From assembly GCF_013778455.1 (NCBI RefSeq), contig NZ_JACEHE010000005.1:329972-393971 (forward strand): a stretch of 64,000 nt of DNA, given 5' to 3'. A program made the translations under genes and the position numbers. The stretch comes from Streptomyces himalayensis subsp. himalayensis (GTDB lineage: Bacteria; Actinomycetota; Actinomycetes; Streptomycetales; Streptomycetaceae). Below, piece by piece: positions 36,139-45,028 of the stretch. The notes under the pieces are model-generated. The model searched no databases. It saw only the letters and a program-made list of their open reading frames with translations, and had not been told where the DNA came from. How positions within the stretch are numbered: position 1 is the stretch's first letter; each line of letters opens with the position of its first letter.

Positions 36139-37203
36139 TTACGCCAGTCCGGCGCGCTCCAGGGCGTCGACGCCGGCCCGCAGGGACGCGATCCGCTCGT
36201 CCAGCGTGAAGCCCGCGGGGGCCAGCGTGAGGGTGGTGACCCCGGCCGCGGCGTAGGCACGCATCCGCTCGGCGATGCGGTCCACCGAGCCGAGCAGAGT
36301 GGTCTGGTCGATCAGCTGCTGCGGGACAGCGGCGGCCGCGCCCTCCTTGTCGCCGGACAGGTACTTGTCCTGGATCTCGGCGGCCTCCTTCTCGTACCCC
36401 ATGCGCTGCGCGAGCTGGTTGTAGAAGTTCTGCTTGCGGCTGCCCATGCCGCCCACGTAGAGCGCGGTGTACGGGCGGAACAGGTCGGCCAGCGCGGACA
36501 CGTCCTTGTCCGAGCCGTCCGGGCTCACGGCGATCGGCAGGGTCGGGGCGACGTCGAAGCCCTCCATCGTCAGACCCGCCTTCTCGCGGCCCGCCCGCAG
36601 ATGCCGCAGTGCCGTCTCCTCCAGGTGCTCGGCCGACGGGAAGATCAGCAGCGCGCCGTCGGCGATCTCGCCGGTCTGCTCCAGGTTCTTCGGGCCGATC
36701 GCCGCGATGTACAGCGGGATGTGCTCGCGCTGCGGATGCACGGTGAGCTTGATCGGCTTGCCCGGGCCGCCCGGCAGCGGCAGCGTCCAGTGCTCGCCCT
36801 CGTACGACAGGCGCTCGCGCGTCATGGCCTTGCGCACGATCTCCACGTACTCACGCGTGCGTGCCAGCGGCTTGTCGAACTTCACGCCGTACCAGCCCTC
36901 GGAGACCTGGGGACCCGAGACGCCGAGGCCCAGCCGGAAGCGGCCGCCGGAGAGCGAGTCCAGGGTCGCCGCGGTCATCGCGGTCATCGCGGGCTGGCGG
37001 GCCGGGATCTGGAAGATCGCGGATCCGACGTCGATGCGGTCGGTGTGGGCGGCGACCCAGGTCAGCACGGTGGCGGCGTCGGAGCCGTAGGCCTCGGCCG
37101 CCCAGCAGACCGCGTAGCCCAGCCGGTCGGCCTCCTGGGCGACGGCCAGATTGTCCGCGTCCATCCCGGCGCCCCAGTAGCCGAGGTTGATACCGAGCTT
37201 CAT
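36139..37203 (-). CDS. LLM-class F420-dependent oxidoreductase
   Basis: 354 residues, luciferase-like TIM barrel. Family marks: MKLGINLGYWGAG start, DRLGYAVCWAAEAYGSDAATVLTWVAAHT, SGGRFRLGLGVSGPQVSEGWYG and PLYIAAIGPKNLEQTGEIADG. These bind the deazaflavin F420 and act on unknown, often oxygenated or xenobiotic substrates. ATG start with a conserved beginning. The upstream intergenic region holds the DnaA-box-like array, separating it from the divergent aldo/keto reductase gene. Confidence 0.94.
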   Translation of the reverse strand: MKLGINLGYWGAGMDADNLAVAQEADRLGYAVCWAAEAYGSDAATVLTWVAAHTDRIDVGSAIFQIPARQPAMTAMTAATLDSLSGGRFRLGLGVSGPQVSEGWYGVKFDKPLARTREYVEIVRKAMTRERLSYEGEHWTLPLPGGPGKPIKLTVHPQREHIPLYIAAIGPKNLEQTGEIADGALLIFPSAEHLEETALRHLRAGREKAGLTMEGFDVAPTLPIAVSPDGSDKDVSALADLFRPYTALYVGGMGSRKQNFYNQLAQRMGYEKEAAEIQDKYLSGDKEGAAAAVPQQLIDQTTLLGSVDRIAERMRAYAAAGVTTLTLAPAGFTLDERIASLRAGVDALERAGLA

Positions 37204-37328
37204 GGCCGAATCCCCTTACCCATCAGTAACGTCTCTTGTGCCCGAGACCCTAGCGCGCTGGTGCGGCCTGCGTCAGCGACGGGTGGAGCAAGACGGAGCA
37301 AGACGGGCGGGAGCAACCCGTGCGCAGG

Positions 37329-37423
37329 ATGTCCACGATCCGATGTCCAAACGGCGGGGTCCGCACGGCGGGGTCCACACGGCGTTGTCCACGGACGGCG
37401 TTGTCCACAGGTGGTTGTCCACA
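37329..37423. promoter_or_regulatory. Array of DnaA-box-like repeats
   Basis: Seven GTCCACA-like cores follow each other at about 14-bp (once 16-bp) spacing between 37331 and 37423. Two are perfect Streptomyces DnaA boxes TTGTCCACA (37401-37409, 37415-37423), one is TTGTCCACG (37385-37393), one GGGTCCACA (37371-37379) and one ATGTCCACG (37329-37337). All share orientation. They lie in the 261-nt region between divergent genes, 40 nt before the aldo/keto reductase start. Confidence 0.7.
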
Positions 37424-37464
37424 GGGCCACACACGTAGACGTCCGGCCAGTAATCTCAGCGCCC

Positions 37465-38448
37465 ATGGAGCAGAGGCATCTCGGCCGTACCGGCCTGCGT
37501 GTGTCCCGCATCGGACTCGGCACCCTGACCTGGGGGCGGGACACCGACGAGCGCGACGCCGCGGACCTGTTGAAGGTCTTCTGGGAGGTGGGCGGCACGC
37601 TCGTCGACACCGCCGATGTGTACGGCGACGGTGAGGCGGAGTATCTGCTCGGACAGCTCATGGAAGGGCTGGTTCCGCGGCGCGATCTGGTGATCGCGAC
37701 CAAGGCGGGCAGCGTGCCGGATCCGGACCGGCGCTTCGACGGTTCGCGCGGCCATCTGCTGGCGGCCCTCGACGCCTCGCTCGGCCGCCTGGGGACCGAC
37801 TACGTCGACCTGTGGCAGGTGCACGCGTTCGACCCGGAGACGCCTCTCGACGAGACGCTGCAGGCCTTGGACATCGCCGTAAGCAGCGGTCGCGCGCGCT
37901 ATGCCGGGGTGTCCAACTTCTGCGGCTGGCAGCTCGCCAAGGCGGCGACGTGGCAGCTCGCGGCGCCCGGTGTGCGGACGCGGCTGGCCAGTACGCAGAT
38001 GGAGTACTCGCTGCTGCAGCGCGGCGTCGAGCGGGAGGTGCTGCCCGCAGCGCTGGACCTCGGCGTGGGGTTGCTGCCGTCCTCGCCGCTGGGCCGTGGC
38101 GTGCTCACCGGCAAGTACCGGCACGCGACACCGGCCGACTCCCGCGGCGCCTCCGACCACCTCGCCCCGTTTGTCGCGCCTTACCTGGACGACGCCGCGA
38201 GCCGCATCGTCGACGCGGTGGCGACGGCGGCCGACGGGCTCGCCTCGACGCCCCTGCAGGTGGCCCTCGCCTGGGTACGGGACCGCCCCGGAGTCGTCGC
38301 ACCGATCGTCGGCGCCCGCACCGCACAGCAGCTCACGGCGGCATTGTCAGTGGAGACGCTTAGTCTTCCTGACGAGATCTGCGAGGCGCTCGACGACGTG
38401 TCGGCGCCGGTGCACCGCTATCCCGACCAGGACTGGAGCACGCTGTGA
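37465..38448 (+). CDS. Aldo/keto reductase
   Basis: 327 residues, (beta/alpha)8 NADPH-dependent reductase. Catalytic tetrad region: DTADVYGDGEAEYLLG (Asp, Tyr), VIATKAG (Lys) and DLWQVHAFD (His); cofactor site near GVSNFCGWQLAKA and RPGVVAPIVGARTAQQL. Substrate unknown. Its stop overlaps the start of the RecD2-like gene by 4 nt (GTGA), so the two are translationally coupled. The DnaA-box-like array lies directly upstream. Confidence 0.94.
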   Translation: MEQRHLGRTGLRVSRIGLGTLTWGRDTDERDAADLLKVFWEVGGTLVDTADVYGDGEAEYLLGQLMEGLVPRRDLVIATKAGSVPDPDRRFDGSRGHLLAALDASLGRLGTDYVDLWQVHAFDPETPLDETLQALDIAVSSGRARYAGVSNFCGWQLAKAATWQLAAPGVRTRLASTQMEYSLLQRGVEREVLPAALDLGVGLLPSSPLGRGVLTGKYRHATPADSRGASDHLAPFVAPYLDDAASRIVDAVATAADGLASTPLQVALAWVRDRPGVVAPIVGARTAQQLTAALSVETLSLPDEICEALDDVSAPVHRYPDQDWSTL

Positions 38449-41141
38449 GTACGGAGCGGGAGTCCGCTGCCGCGATGGGAACCGAGCCGGGGAGTTCCGC
38501 GGGCGTCCCGGGGAAACCCGAGGGTGTTGCGGGGGGCCCGGGCGCCGGAGGTGCGGGGGCCGTCGGCGTCGGCGCCCGGACCGACGGGCCCGGCACGGCC
38601 GCCGACTCCGGCGCCGCCTCCGCCGGGGCAGGCGCGGCTGCCCGTGTCGGGGGGCCTGGGGACCCGGGGGCCGGAGGGCCGCCAGAAGGCGCGGCGGGGG
38701 CCAGGGGCGGTGGCCACAGCGATGGCGAGGCTGAGCCCTCGGAGGAGCGCGCAGCTCGGCCCGGCGCGGACACTGCTGCGCCGGCACAGCCCGCAGTCCC
38801 GGGCGACGGCGAGGCCGAGAGTGCCGCCGAATCCGGGGCCGCGGAAGACGGCGCTACGGGGGCCGGGGAGCACGACCGAACCCCGGCTGCAGACCGCAGC
38901 GGATCGGGAGCCGGCGGCGACGAGACCGAGAAGCACACCCCGGCCAGGGAGACTGCGGGCGGCGCGGGCGCGGATGGCGATGCGGCCGTGGACGCTGAGG
39001 GTGGCGCGGGTCGTGGTGGAGATGAGGGCGCGGGCGTCGGCGGTGAGATGTCCGATGCCGAGGCCGAGTTGGCGGCGCAGCGGGCCCTTCGGGAGCGGAT
39101 CGAGAAGCGGAAGGCCGAGAAGCAGGGGCCGGTCACGGCTGGGGCGAAGCTCACCGGGAAGGCAGCTGATCTGCTGGCCGCGGTGCGGGCGGTGGAGAGC
39201 GGCGAGCGTCCCGTCGCCCATGTCTTCGACGAGCCGGAACCGGCGCCGCGCAAGCCGGTCAAGGAACCGGTGCGCAGACCCACGCCCACGCCTGCTGCGG
39301 CACCCGCGTCGGGTGCGGCGCACTCGCCGGAGACCGTCGAGGCGGCACGGGAGGTACTGACCGCGGGCGGCGCCCCTGCCGCACTCGCCGTACCGGCCAC
39401 CGCCGCTCTGGGCGACGGTGCGGCCGCTCAACTGCGCGACGACCCTTGGCAGTTGCTCCGGATCGCCGGTGTGCGGCCCGAGCAGGCCGACGGGTTCGCC
39501 CGGGCCCTGCTCGGTGCCGAATGCGGCCCGGACGACGAGCGCAGGGGCCGCGCGATCACCGTATGGCTGCTGGAGCAGGCGGCCCTGGCCGGGCACACGG
39601 CCCTCGACGCCGACGAACTCCGCGCCGCGCTCGCGCAACGCTCGGTGCCCGATCCGGACGCCGCCGTGCAGAACGCCATCGCGGACGGCGACGTGCTCGT
39701 CTTTCAGGACGCACTCGACGCATCCCCGTCCACCGCCGCGCTCCCGCCCTCCGGCGAGGGCGAGGTCCAGGAAGATGCCGAAGGCGAGCGGCCGGTCCGG
39801 GTCCTCATCGGCCTCGAGCGCTGTGCACTGGCCGAGGAGAGCCTGGCCGACGGTCTGGCACGGGTGATCAATTCCCTGGTGAAGGCCGATGAGACGGACG
39901 TCGCCGCCTGGGAGCGTGCCGCCGGTGCAGCGTCCCGCTCCGCCGCGGAGCTGATTCGAGCGGTGGCCGGGCACGGTCTCGTGCTGCACACCGGAGGTGA
40001 GGCGGCGCGGGCAGAACCGGCCGCGCTGGTCGCCGCCGCGCGGGCCATGGGCCTGCGTGTGTGTGCTGCCACCCACAGTCCTGACGGGCGGCGCCGTTTC
40101 GCCGCTCTCCTCGCCGCTGCGGAGGGCTCGGCGGCGGCCGGCGCGGAGACTGCGGGCGTAGCAGCGGAACAGGGCGAGCCGACCGACGCCGTCGCCACTG
40201 TGGCCGGGCTCCTCTCCGGTGCGGAAGGGCCTGGCCGGGACGCCGACGGAGCGTTGGCGGTCGATCTGCTGGTCGTGCTGGACGCACCCCAGCTGGACGT
40301 CGAGACCGCGGCGATGGTCGTCGAGTCCCTGCCGGACGGAGAGCGGCTGGTGCTGAGCGGTGACCCGTCCGTCCTGTGGTCGGCCGGCGCGGGCCGCGTC
40401 TTCGGGGATCTGCTGGCCGCCCGCGTCTGCCCGCAGATCGCCTCCCGTACGCCCGACCCGGGGCCCATCGGCGAGCTGGTCTCCGGAATCGGCATCGGCG
40501 AGCTCAACGAGGTCGCGGCCCCCGGCAAGGAAGTCGTGATCGTGCCGGTGCGGGACCCCGGCGAGGCGGTGCACCGCACGGTGCAGCTGGTCGCCGACTC
40601 CGTGCCCAGGGCGATCGGGGTGCCTTCCGAACACACCCAGGTGATCACGCCGGGGCATGGCGGCGCGGCAGGTACGCGCGCGTTGAACACGGCGCTGAAG
40701 GAGCGGCTGAACCCCGGCCCCGGCCGGTTCGGCGGCTTCGACCCCGGCGACCGGGTCGCATACTCGCCGGCCCTCGGCCGTACGGTGCCGGGGCGCGTGG
40801 TGATGGCCGACGCGGACGGGCTGCACCTGGACTGCGAGGGCACGCCCGTGGTCGTACCGAAGGAGCAGGTGGAGCGCCTCGTGCGGCACGGGTGGGCGCT
40901 GACCGCGCACCAGGCGGTGGGACAGCGGTGGCCCGCCGCGGTCGTCGTCCTTCCCGGCGATGCGGCCCAGGCCCTGACCCGCGCCTGGGTATACACAGCC
41001 TTCGGCCGCGCCGACCGGCATCTGTCCGTGGTGCAGGGGGCGGACCAGGCTCTGCCGCGGGCGGTGGCGGAGATCCCGGCGAAGCCACGGACGACGCGGC
41101 TGCAGACACTGATGCGGATGCAGGTTCCCGCCGGAGGTTAG
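38445..41141 (+). CDS. RecD2-like helix-hairpin-helix protein lacking a Walker A (pseudo-helicase)
   Basis: 898 residues. Residues 1-200 are Gly/Ala/Pro/Glu-rich and disordered; a coiled-coil-like segment follows (202-230). From about 331 the order matches RecD2 (SF1B): helix-hairpin-helix (DDPWQLLRIAGVRPEQADGF), then a site where RecD2 has GGPGTGKT but this protein has GGEAARAE (517-524), motif Ia-like AATHSPDGRR, motif II-like VVLDAPQLD (610-618), motif III LVLSGDPSVLWSAGAGRVFG (635-654), the PGHGGAAGTRALNTALKERL stretch (736-755), an SH3-like GDRVAYSPALGRTVPGRVV, motif V-like TAHQAVGQRWPAAVVV and motif VI-like YTAFGRADRHLSVV. ATP hydrolysis is unlikely. Coupled to the aldo/keto reductase gene. 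Confidence 0.85.
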   Translation: MSTERESAAAMGTEPGSSAGVPGKPEGVAGGPGAGGAGAVGVGARTDGPGTAADSGAASAGAGAAARVGGPGDPGAGGPPEGAAGARGGGHSDGEAEPSEERAARPGADTAAPAQPAVPGDGEAESAAESGAAEDGATGAGEHDRTPAADRSGSGAGGDETEKHTPARETAGGAGADGDAAVDAEGGAGRGGDEGAGVGGEMSDAEAELAAQRALRERIEKRKAEKQGPVTAGAKLTGKAADLLAAVRAVESGERPVAHVFDEPEPAPRKPVKEPVRRPTPTPAAAPASGAAHSPETVEAAREVLTAGGAPAALAVPATAALGDGAAAQLRDDPWQLLRIAGVRPEQADGFARALLGAECGPDDERRGRAITVWLLEQAALAGHTALDADELRAALAQRSVPDPDAAVQNAIADGDVLVFQDALDASPSTAALPPSGEGEVQEDAEGERPVRVLIGLERCALAEESLADGLARVINSLVKADETDVAAWERAAGAASRSAAELIRAVAGHGLVLHTGGEAARAEPAALVAAARAMGLRVCAATHSPDGRRRFAALLAAAEGSAAAGAETAGVAAEQGEPTDAVATVAGLLSGAEGPGRDADGALAVDLLVVLDAPQLDVETAAMVVESLPDGERLVLSGDPSVLWSAGAGRVFGDLLAARVCPQIASRTPDPGPIGELVSGIGIGELNEVAAPGKEVVIVPVRDPGEAVHRTVQLVADSVPRAIGVPSEHTQVITPGHGGAAGTRALNTALKERLNPGPGRFGGFDPGDRVAYSPALGRTVPGRVVMADADGLHLDCEGTPVVVPKEQVERLVRHGWALTAHQAVGQRWPAAVVVLPGDAAQALTRAWVYTAFGRADRHLSVVQGADQALPRAVAEIPAKPRTTRLQTLMRMQVPAGG

Positions 41142-41144
41142 CCA

Positions 41145-41185
41145 GGCATGGGAGGTACCCAAGGCGATGGGGTACCTCCCATGCC
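41145..41185. terminator. Strong bidirectional terminator
   Basis: Perfect 16-bp stem GGCATGGGAGGTACCC / GGGTACCTCCCATGCC with a 9-nt loop, 4 nt after the RecD2-like gene and facing the convergent gene ending at 41248. Confidence 0.9.
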
Positions 41186-41247
41186 CATAAGCAACCCTTG
41201 TAGGCAAACCCTGGAGTGGGCCGGGTCTCCCGGGCCCACGCCAAGGA

Positions 41248-41931
41248 TCAGGGCTCGGCCCGCAGATCCTCCTCAAGGTCGTCGTCGGGGCCCAGCGGCT
41301 CCAGATCGTCGTCCTCGTCGTCCTCCGGCTCGTCGTCGAAGACGGAGCTGACGTCGAAGCGGCACGCGACCCGCTGGGGGTCGACCTGTTCGAAGGGGGC
41401 GTCCAGCCACTCCCCGGGCTCCGGTGGCTCGTCGGCGACGGTCACCCACAGCGTGGAGTCGCCCTCCTCGAGGCCGAACTCCTTGTGCCGCGATGCGATC
41501 TCATCCGGTTCGAACTCACCGAACAGGATGCCCAGCGCACCGTGGGCGGAGCCGTTCGCCGCGCCCCCTGCGGATTCCTCTTCCACGGCCGCGACCCGCT
41601 GGGCCTGGGCCATCAGTCGCTGCGGCTCCACCACGGCATAGTCGCGGCGGATCAGCACGCTGAGCGCGTTCGGTTCCTCGGGACCCGTGTACGGCGGCAG
41701 CGTGTCCTCCGTGCCGGGGATCTCGAAGGGGGTGACCTCGTCGTAGCGGTCGTAGAGGAGCTCGTCGTACTCCTCGGCCGCCGCGGCCAGCTCGTTGAAC
41801 GCTTCGTAGACGGCCGGGTCGTCCTCTCCCGACCTGCGCTCGACCGCTGCCAGGTGGCGGTCGAGCGCAGCCTTGACCGCCTCTGCGGCGGCGCGTACCT
41901 CGGCAGCGGTGGGCTGCGCAGCATCAGACAT
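41248..41931 (-). CDS. Acidic actinobacterial protein of unknown function
   Basis: 227 residues, strongly acidic, ending in a Glu/Asp run (DDEPEDDEDDDLEPLGPDDD). The N-terminal half is helical (AAEVRAAAEAVKAALDRHLAAVE, FNELAAAAEEYDELLYDRYDEV), followed by NALSVLIRRDYAVVEPQRLM and a GALGILFGEFEPDEIASRHKEFG stretch that look like a folded domain. I recognise it as common in Streptomyces genomes but know no function. Start ATG 41931 gives the natural MSDAAQ beginning; its ribosome site is weak. Divergent from the DUF5703 gene 47 nt away. Confidence 0.85.
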   Translation of the reverse strand: MSDAAQPTAAEVRAAAEAVKAALDRHLAAVERRSGEDDPAVYEAFNELAAAAEEYDELLYDRYDEVTPFEIPGTEDTLPPYTGPEEPNALSVLIRRDYAVVEPQRLMAQAQRVAAVEEESAGGAANGSAHGALGILFGEFEPDEIASRHKEFGLEEGDSTLWVTVADEPPEPGEWLDAPFEQVDPQRVACRFDVSSVFDDEPEDDEDDDLEPLGPDDDLEEDLRAEP

Positions 41932-41978
41932 ACTGCAGACGCTATCCGTACGGAGCCTCTGCCCGCACAATAGATGCG

Positions 41979-42167
41979 ATGCCGGAATACGAATTTGTCG
42001 ACGTGTACGTACCGCGCGGGGTGTCCCGTAAGGAGACCACACGTCTGCTGACTGACCATGCCGAGTACGGACACTGGGAGCTGGACCGTCTCAGGCTCCA
42101 CCCGGACGGGAGCCGCAGGGTGCGGCTGCGCCGACGGATCATCCGCCAGGTACGTGCCACGTGGTGA
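41979..42167 (+). CDS. DUF5703 family small protein
   Basis: 62 residues, MPEYEFVDVYVPRGVSRKE to an Arg-rich end RRRIIRQVRATW. The length and nearly whole sequence fit the DUF5703 family of Streptomyces. Basic C-terminus (RLRRRIIRQVR) suggests nucleic acid or membrane-surface binding, but no function is known. It stands alone between divergent and convergent neighbours. Confidence 0.9.
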   Translation: MPEYEFVDVYVPRGVSRKETTRLLTDHAEYGHWELDRLRLHPDGSRRVRLRRRIIRQVRATW

Positions 42168-42177
42168 CCTGAGACGG

Positions 42178-42219
42178 CGGAACGGAGCGGCCCCGCGGCT
42201 GCGGGCCCACTCCGTTCCG
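42178..42219. terminator. Terminator between DUF5703 and chpC
   Basis: CGGAACGGAG / CTCCGTTCCG, 10-bp arms with a GC-rich loop able to pair further; between convergent genes. Confidence 0.75.
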
Positions 42220-42310
42220 TGCACCACCTCGGTGACATGCGTCACTTGGTGGTCTTCGGCGTGCTGCGCAGATACGTGCGCGCTCTCGGTTACGCCTGCG
42301 CTACCCGCAG

Positions 42311-43009
42311 TTACGCGGCCGACCGGGCCTTGCGGTAGAGCACGGCACCCGCGAGCAGCGCACCCGCGCCCACCGGAAGGACCATGCCCACCGGCAGTGA
42401 ACTGCCGGTCGCAGCGAGCTGCTCGGCGCCCTGGGGCGCCGTCACGGTATGCGTCTCCGGCTGGTTCGGGTCGGAGGCGCCCGGGTCCCCGACCGGCGCC
42501 TGCGGCTCGTCCGGGTGCGCCGGGTCGGAGGGCGTGTTGCCCCCCGGCGGTGCCGCCTCGTTGCCGTCCGAGGAGTTGCCGCACTCGTTGTCCGCCGCCG
42601 CGTTGCCGAGGCCGCCGACGGTGACGTTGTTGCCGCAGACGTTGACCGGCACGTCGACCGGCACCTGGATGTTGTTGCCGGAGCCGATGCCGGGCGAGTC
42701 GCTCGCGTGACCGCCCGCCTCAGAGCCGCCGCCGGACGCCTGGTCGTTGCCGTTGTCGCCGTTGTCTTCGGAGACGTTGCCGCAGTCGTTGTCCGCCGCG
42801 GGGTTGAGGACCCCGACGACGTTCACCGTGTTCCCGCACACGTTCACCGGGACGTCCACGGGGACCTGGACACTGTTGCCCGAGAGCACGCCGGGCGAGT
42901 CGGAAGCGGTCCCGTTCGCTCCCGAGTCGGCGTGTGCGTAGCCGCCGGTCATGGCGATTACGCCGGTCGCGGCTGCCAGAGTGAGGCGTTTGCGCGTGAC
43001 CTGTCGCAT
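42311..43009 (-). CDS. chpC: Long chaplin, cell-wall anchored (ChpC-like)
   Basis: 232 residues. Signal peptide (1-27, ending AHA), two chaplin domains (about 37-79 and 104-146) each with PGxxSGNxxQVPVDVPVNVCGN and a cysteine pair (C58/C76, C125/C143), a Pro/Asp-rich wall-spanning linker, the sortase motif LAATG (198-202), a membrane helix and a basic tail. Long chaplins are linked to peptidoglycan by sortase and assemble the amyloid-like hydrophobic sheath of aerial hyphae and spores. It lies next to the short chaplin gene, as chpC-chpH do in S. coelicolor. ATG 43009 gives the signal peptide; an upstream start is less likely. Confidence 0.95.
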   Translation of the reverse strand: MRQVTRKRLTLAAATGVIAMTGGYAHADSGANGTASDSPGVLSGNSVQVPVDVPVNVCGNTVNVVGVLNPAADNDCGNVSEDNGDNGNDQASGGGSEAGGHASDSPGIGSGNNIQVPVDVPVNVCGNNVTVGGLGNAAADNECGNSSDGNEAAPPGGNTPSDPAHPDEPQAPVGDPGASDPNQPETHTVTAPQGAEQLAATGSSLPVGMVLPVGAGALLAGAVLYRKARSAA

Positions 43010-43144
43010 AGGTTTTCCCTGCCTTGTACCTTCCGGAATGCGCACGGGCCCGCTTGCACGTGCGCGGAAGATCCGTCGGCCCCGGAGCTCGTCCCGCGAA
43101 CTCCGGAGCCTAGGACTCAGACCCTCATGGGGTGGTGCACAACG

Positions 43145-43378
43145 TCAGTCGTTGATGCAGGTGTTGCCGAAGGCGGGGTTCAGCAGCCCGATCACGGAGA
43201 CGGTGTTGCCACAGACATTCACCGGCACATGGATCGGGGCCTGAATGACGTTGCCCGAGAGCACGCCGGGCGAGTTCACAGCGGCACCCTGAGCACCGGC
43301 GTCGGCAGCGGCAACACCCGCACCCGCGAGTACGAGACCACCCGTGGCAGCCGCGGCAGCGACGACCTTCTTGATCAT
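43145..43378 (-). CDS. chpH: Short chaplin (ChpH-like)
   Basis: 77 residues: a 26-residue signal peptide (MIKKVVAAAAATGGLVLAGAG...) and one chaplin domain with PGVLSGNVIQAPIHVPVNVC and a second cysteine in NTCIND (disulfide). Secreted short chaplins form amyloid fibrils at the surface and cooperate with long chaplins in aerial growth. A strong AGGAGG lies 5 nt before the ATG. It precedes chpC by 135 nt on the same strand; the 204-nt upstream region (43379-43582) should contain its developmental promoter. Confidence 0.96.
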   Translation of the reverse strand: MIKKVVAAAAATGGLVLAGAGVAAADAGAQGAAVNSPGVLSGNVIQAPIHVPVNVCGNTVSVIGLLNPAFGNTCIND

Positions 43379-43582
43379 TCTTCCTCCTCATTGGCAAATG
43401 CGGCCCCGGTCTCGGACCGCATCATCAGTAACGAGGAGCCGGTAATCGGGCTACGTCCTTATCGTTCCATTCACTCTTTCTGATAACTGCGCACGTATGG
43501 ACGATTGTTGGAGTGCCGATTCCTCAGGGCCCTCCAAGCGAATCGGTCAAGTGCCATGCTCATACATTGAGTTGACATCACG

Positions 43583-44917
43583 TCAGGATGCGTCGATGAA
43601 CCGGTCCAGTACGCGCACGCCGAACTTGAGCCCCTCGACCGGGACCCGCTCGTCGACCCCGTGGAACATGCCGGCGAAGTCCAGCTCGGGCGGTAGCTGC
43701 AGCGGCGCGAAGCCGAAGCAGCGGATGCCGAGATCGTCGAAGGACTTCGCGTCCGTACCACCGGAGAGCATGTACGGAACGGCCCGCGCGATCGGGTCCT
43801 CGGCACGCAGCGCCGACTGCATCGCGTCGACGAGCGAGCCGTCGAAGTCAGTCTCCAGGGCCTTGTCGCTGTGCACGTCCTCGCGCCGGACGCGCGGCCC
43901 CAGGATCCGGTCGAGGTCGGCCAGGAACTCCTCCTCGTACCCCGGCAGGAAGCGCCCGTCCACGTGTGCGGTGGCCTGGCCCGGGATCACGTTCACCTTG
44001 TACCCGGCGCCGAGCATGGTCGGGGCCGCGGAGTTGCGCAGTGTGGCACCGACCATCTTCGCGATGCCCCCGAGTTTGGCGAGGGTGGTGTCCATGTCCT
44101 CGGGGTCGAGTTCGGTGCCGAGCGCGTCGGAGAGTTCGTCGAGGAAGGACCGTACGGTCTTGGTGACGCGCACCGGCCACTTGTGCCGGCCGAGCCGCCC
44201 GACCGCCTCGCAGAGTTCCGTGATGGCGTTGCCGTCGTTCGTCATCGAGCCGTGGCCGGCCGTGCCGTCCACGGTGAGCCGCATCCAGTGCATGCCCTTC
44301 TGGGCGGTCTCGACGAGGTAGAGCCGCAGCTGCTCGTTGACGGTGAAGGAGAAGCCGCCGACCTCGCCGATCGCCTCGGTGACGCCCTCGAAGAGCGCGG
44401 GGTGCCTGTCCACGAGGTGACGTGCGCCGTACACCCCGCCCGCCTCCTCGTCGGCGACGAAGGCCAGCACGATGTCCCGCGGGGGCTTGCGCCCGCTGCG
44501 CAGCCGGTCGCGCACGACCGCGAGGGTCATCGCGTCCATGTCCTTCATGTCGACGGCGCCGCGGCCCCACACGCAGCCGTCGGCGATCTCGCCCGAGAAC
44601 GGGTGGTGGGTCCAGTCGTGGGCATTGGCCGGTACGACATCGGTGTGGCCGTGGATGAGGAGTGCGGGCCGCGAGGGGTCCTCGCCCTCGATGCGGGCCA
44701 CCGTGGAGGAGCGGCCCGGGTGGGACTCGAAGATCTGCGGCTCGAGCCCGACCTCGGCCAGCTTCTCGGCCATGTACTCGGCGGCCTTGCGCTCACCCGG
44801 CCCCGAGTGGTCTCCGTAGTTGCTGGTGTCGATCCGGATGAGGTCGCGGCAGAGGTCGACGACCTCGTCCTCGCCGGAGACGGACCCGGCCCTGCTGGCG
44901 CCGCTCGACTCGCTCAC
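43583..44917 (-). CDS. M20-family zinc peptidase/deacylase
   Basis: 444 residues. Metal-binding sequence elements in order: LLIHGHTDVVPA (H, D), CVWGRGAVDMKDMDAM (bridging Asp), FVADEEAGGVYGARHLV (Glu general base and ligand), and the C-terminal FHGVDERVPVEG His. The dimerisation lid lies between. Members hydrolyse dipeptides, N-acyl amino acids or related amides in the cytoplasm. The annotated class is M20/M25/M40; substrate not predictable. Follows no operon partner; 215 nt upstream lead to the tRNA gene. Confidence 0.94.
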   Translation of the reverse strand: MSESSGASRAGSVSGEDEVVDLCRDLIRIDTSNYGDHSGPGERKAAEYMAEKLAEVGLEPQIFESHPGRSSTVARIEGEDPSRPALLIHGHTDVVPANAHDWTHHPFSGEIADGCVWGRGAVDMKDMDAMTLAVVRDRLRSGRKPPRDIVLAFVADEEAGGVYGARHLVDRHPALFEGVTEAIGEVGGFSFTVNEQLRLYLVETAQKGMHWMRLTVDGTAGHGSMTNDGNAITELCEAVGRLGRHKWPVRVTKTVRSFLDELSDALGTELDPEDMDTTLAKLGGIAKMVGATLRNSAAPTMLGAGYKVNVIPGQATAHVDGRFLPGYEEEFLADLDRILGPRVRREDVHSDKALETDFDGSLVDAMQSALRAEDPIARAVPYMLSGGTDAKSFDDLGIRCFGFAPLQLPPELDFAGMFHGVDERVPVEGLKFGVRVLDRFIDAS

Positions 44918-45028
44918 GCTGCTTCCTCCCGCTGTAGCTGCTGGTGGTACCCCATCCTCCCCCTCGGACGGGCGGGGCCCAAGGCCGGTCCCGGCCCGGT
45001 CATGCAGCGTTAACAGCGGCAGTGCCCG

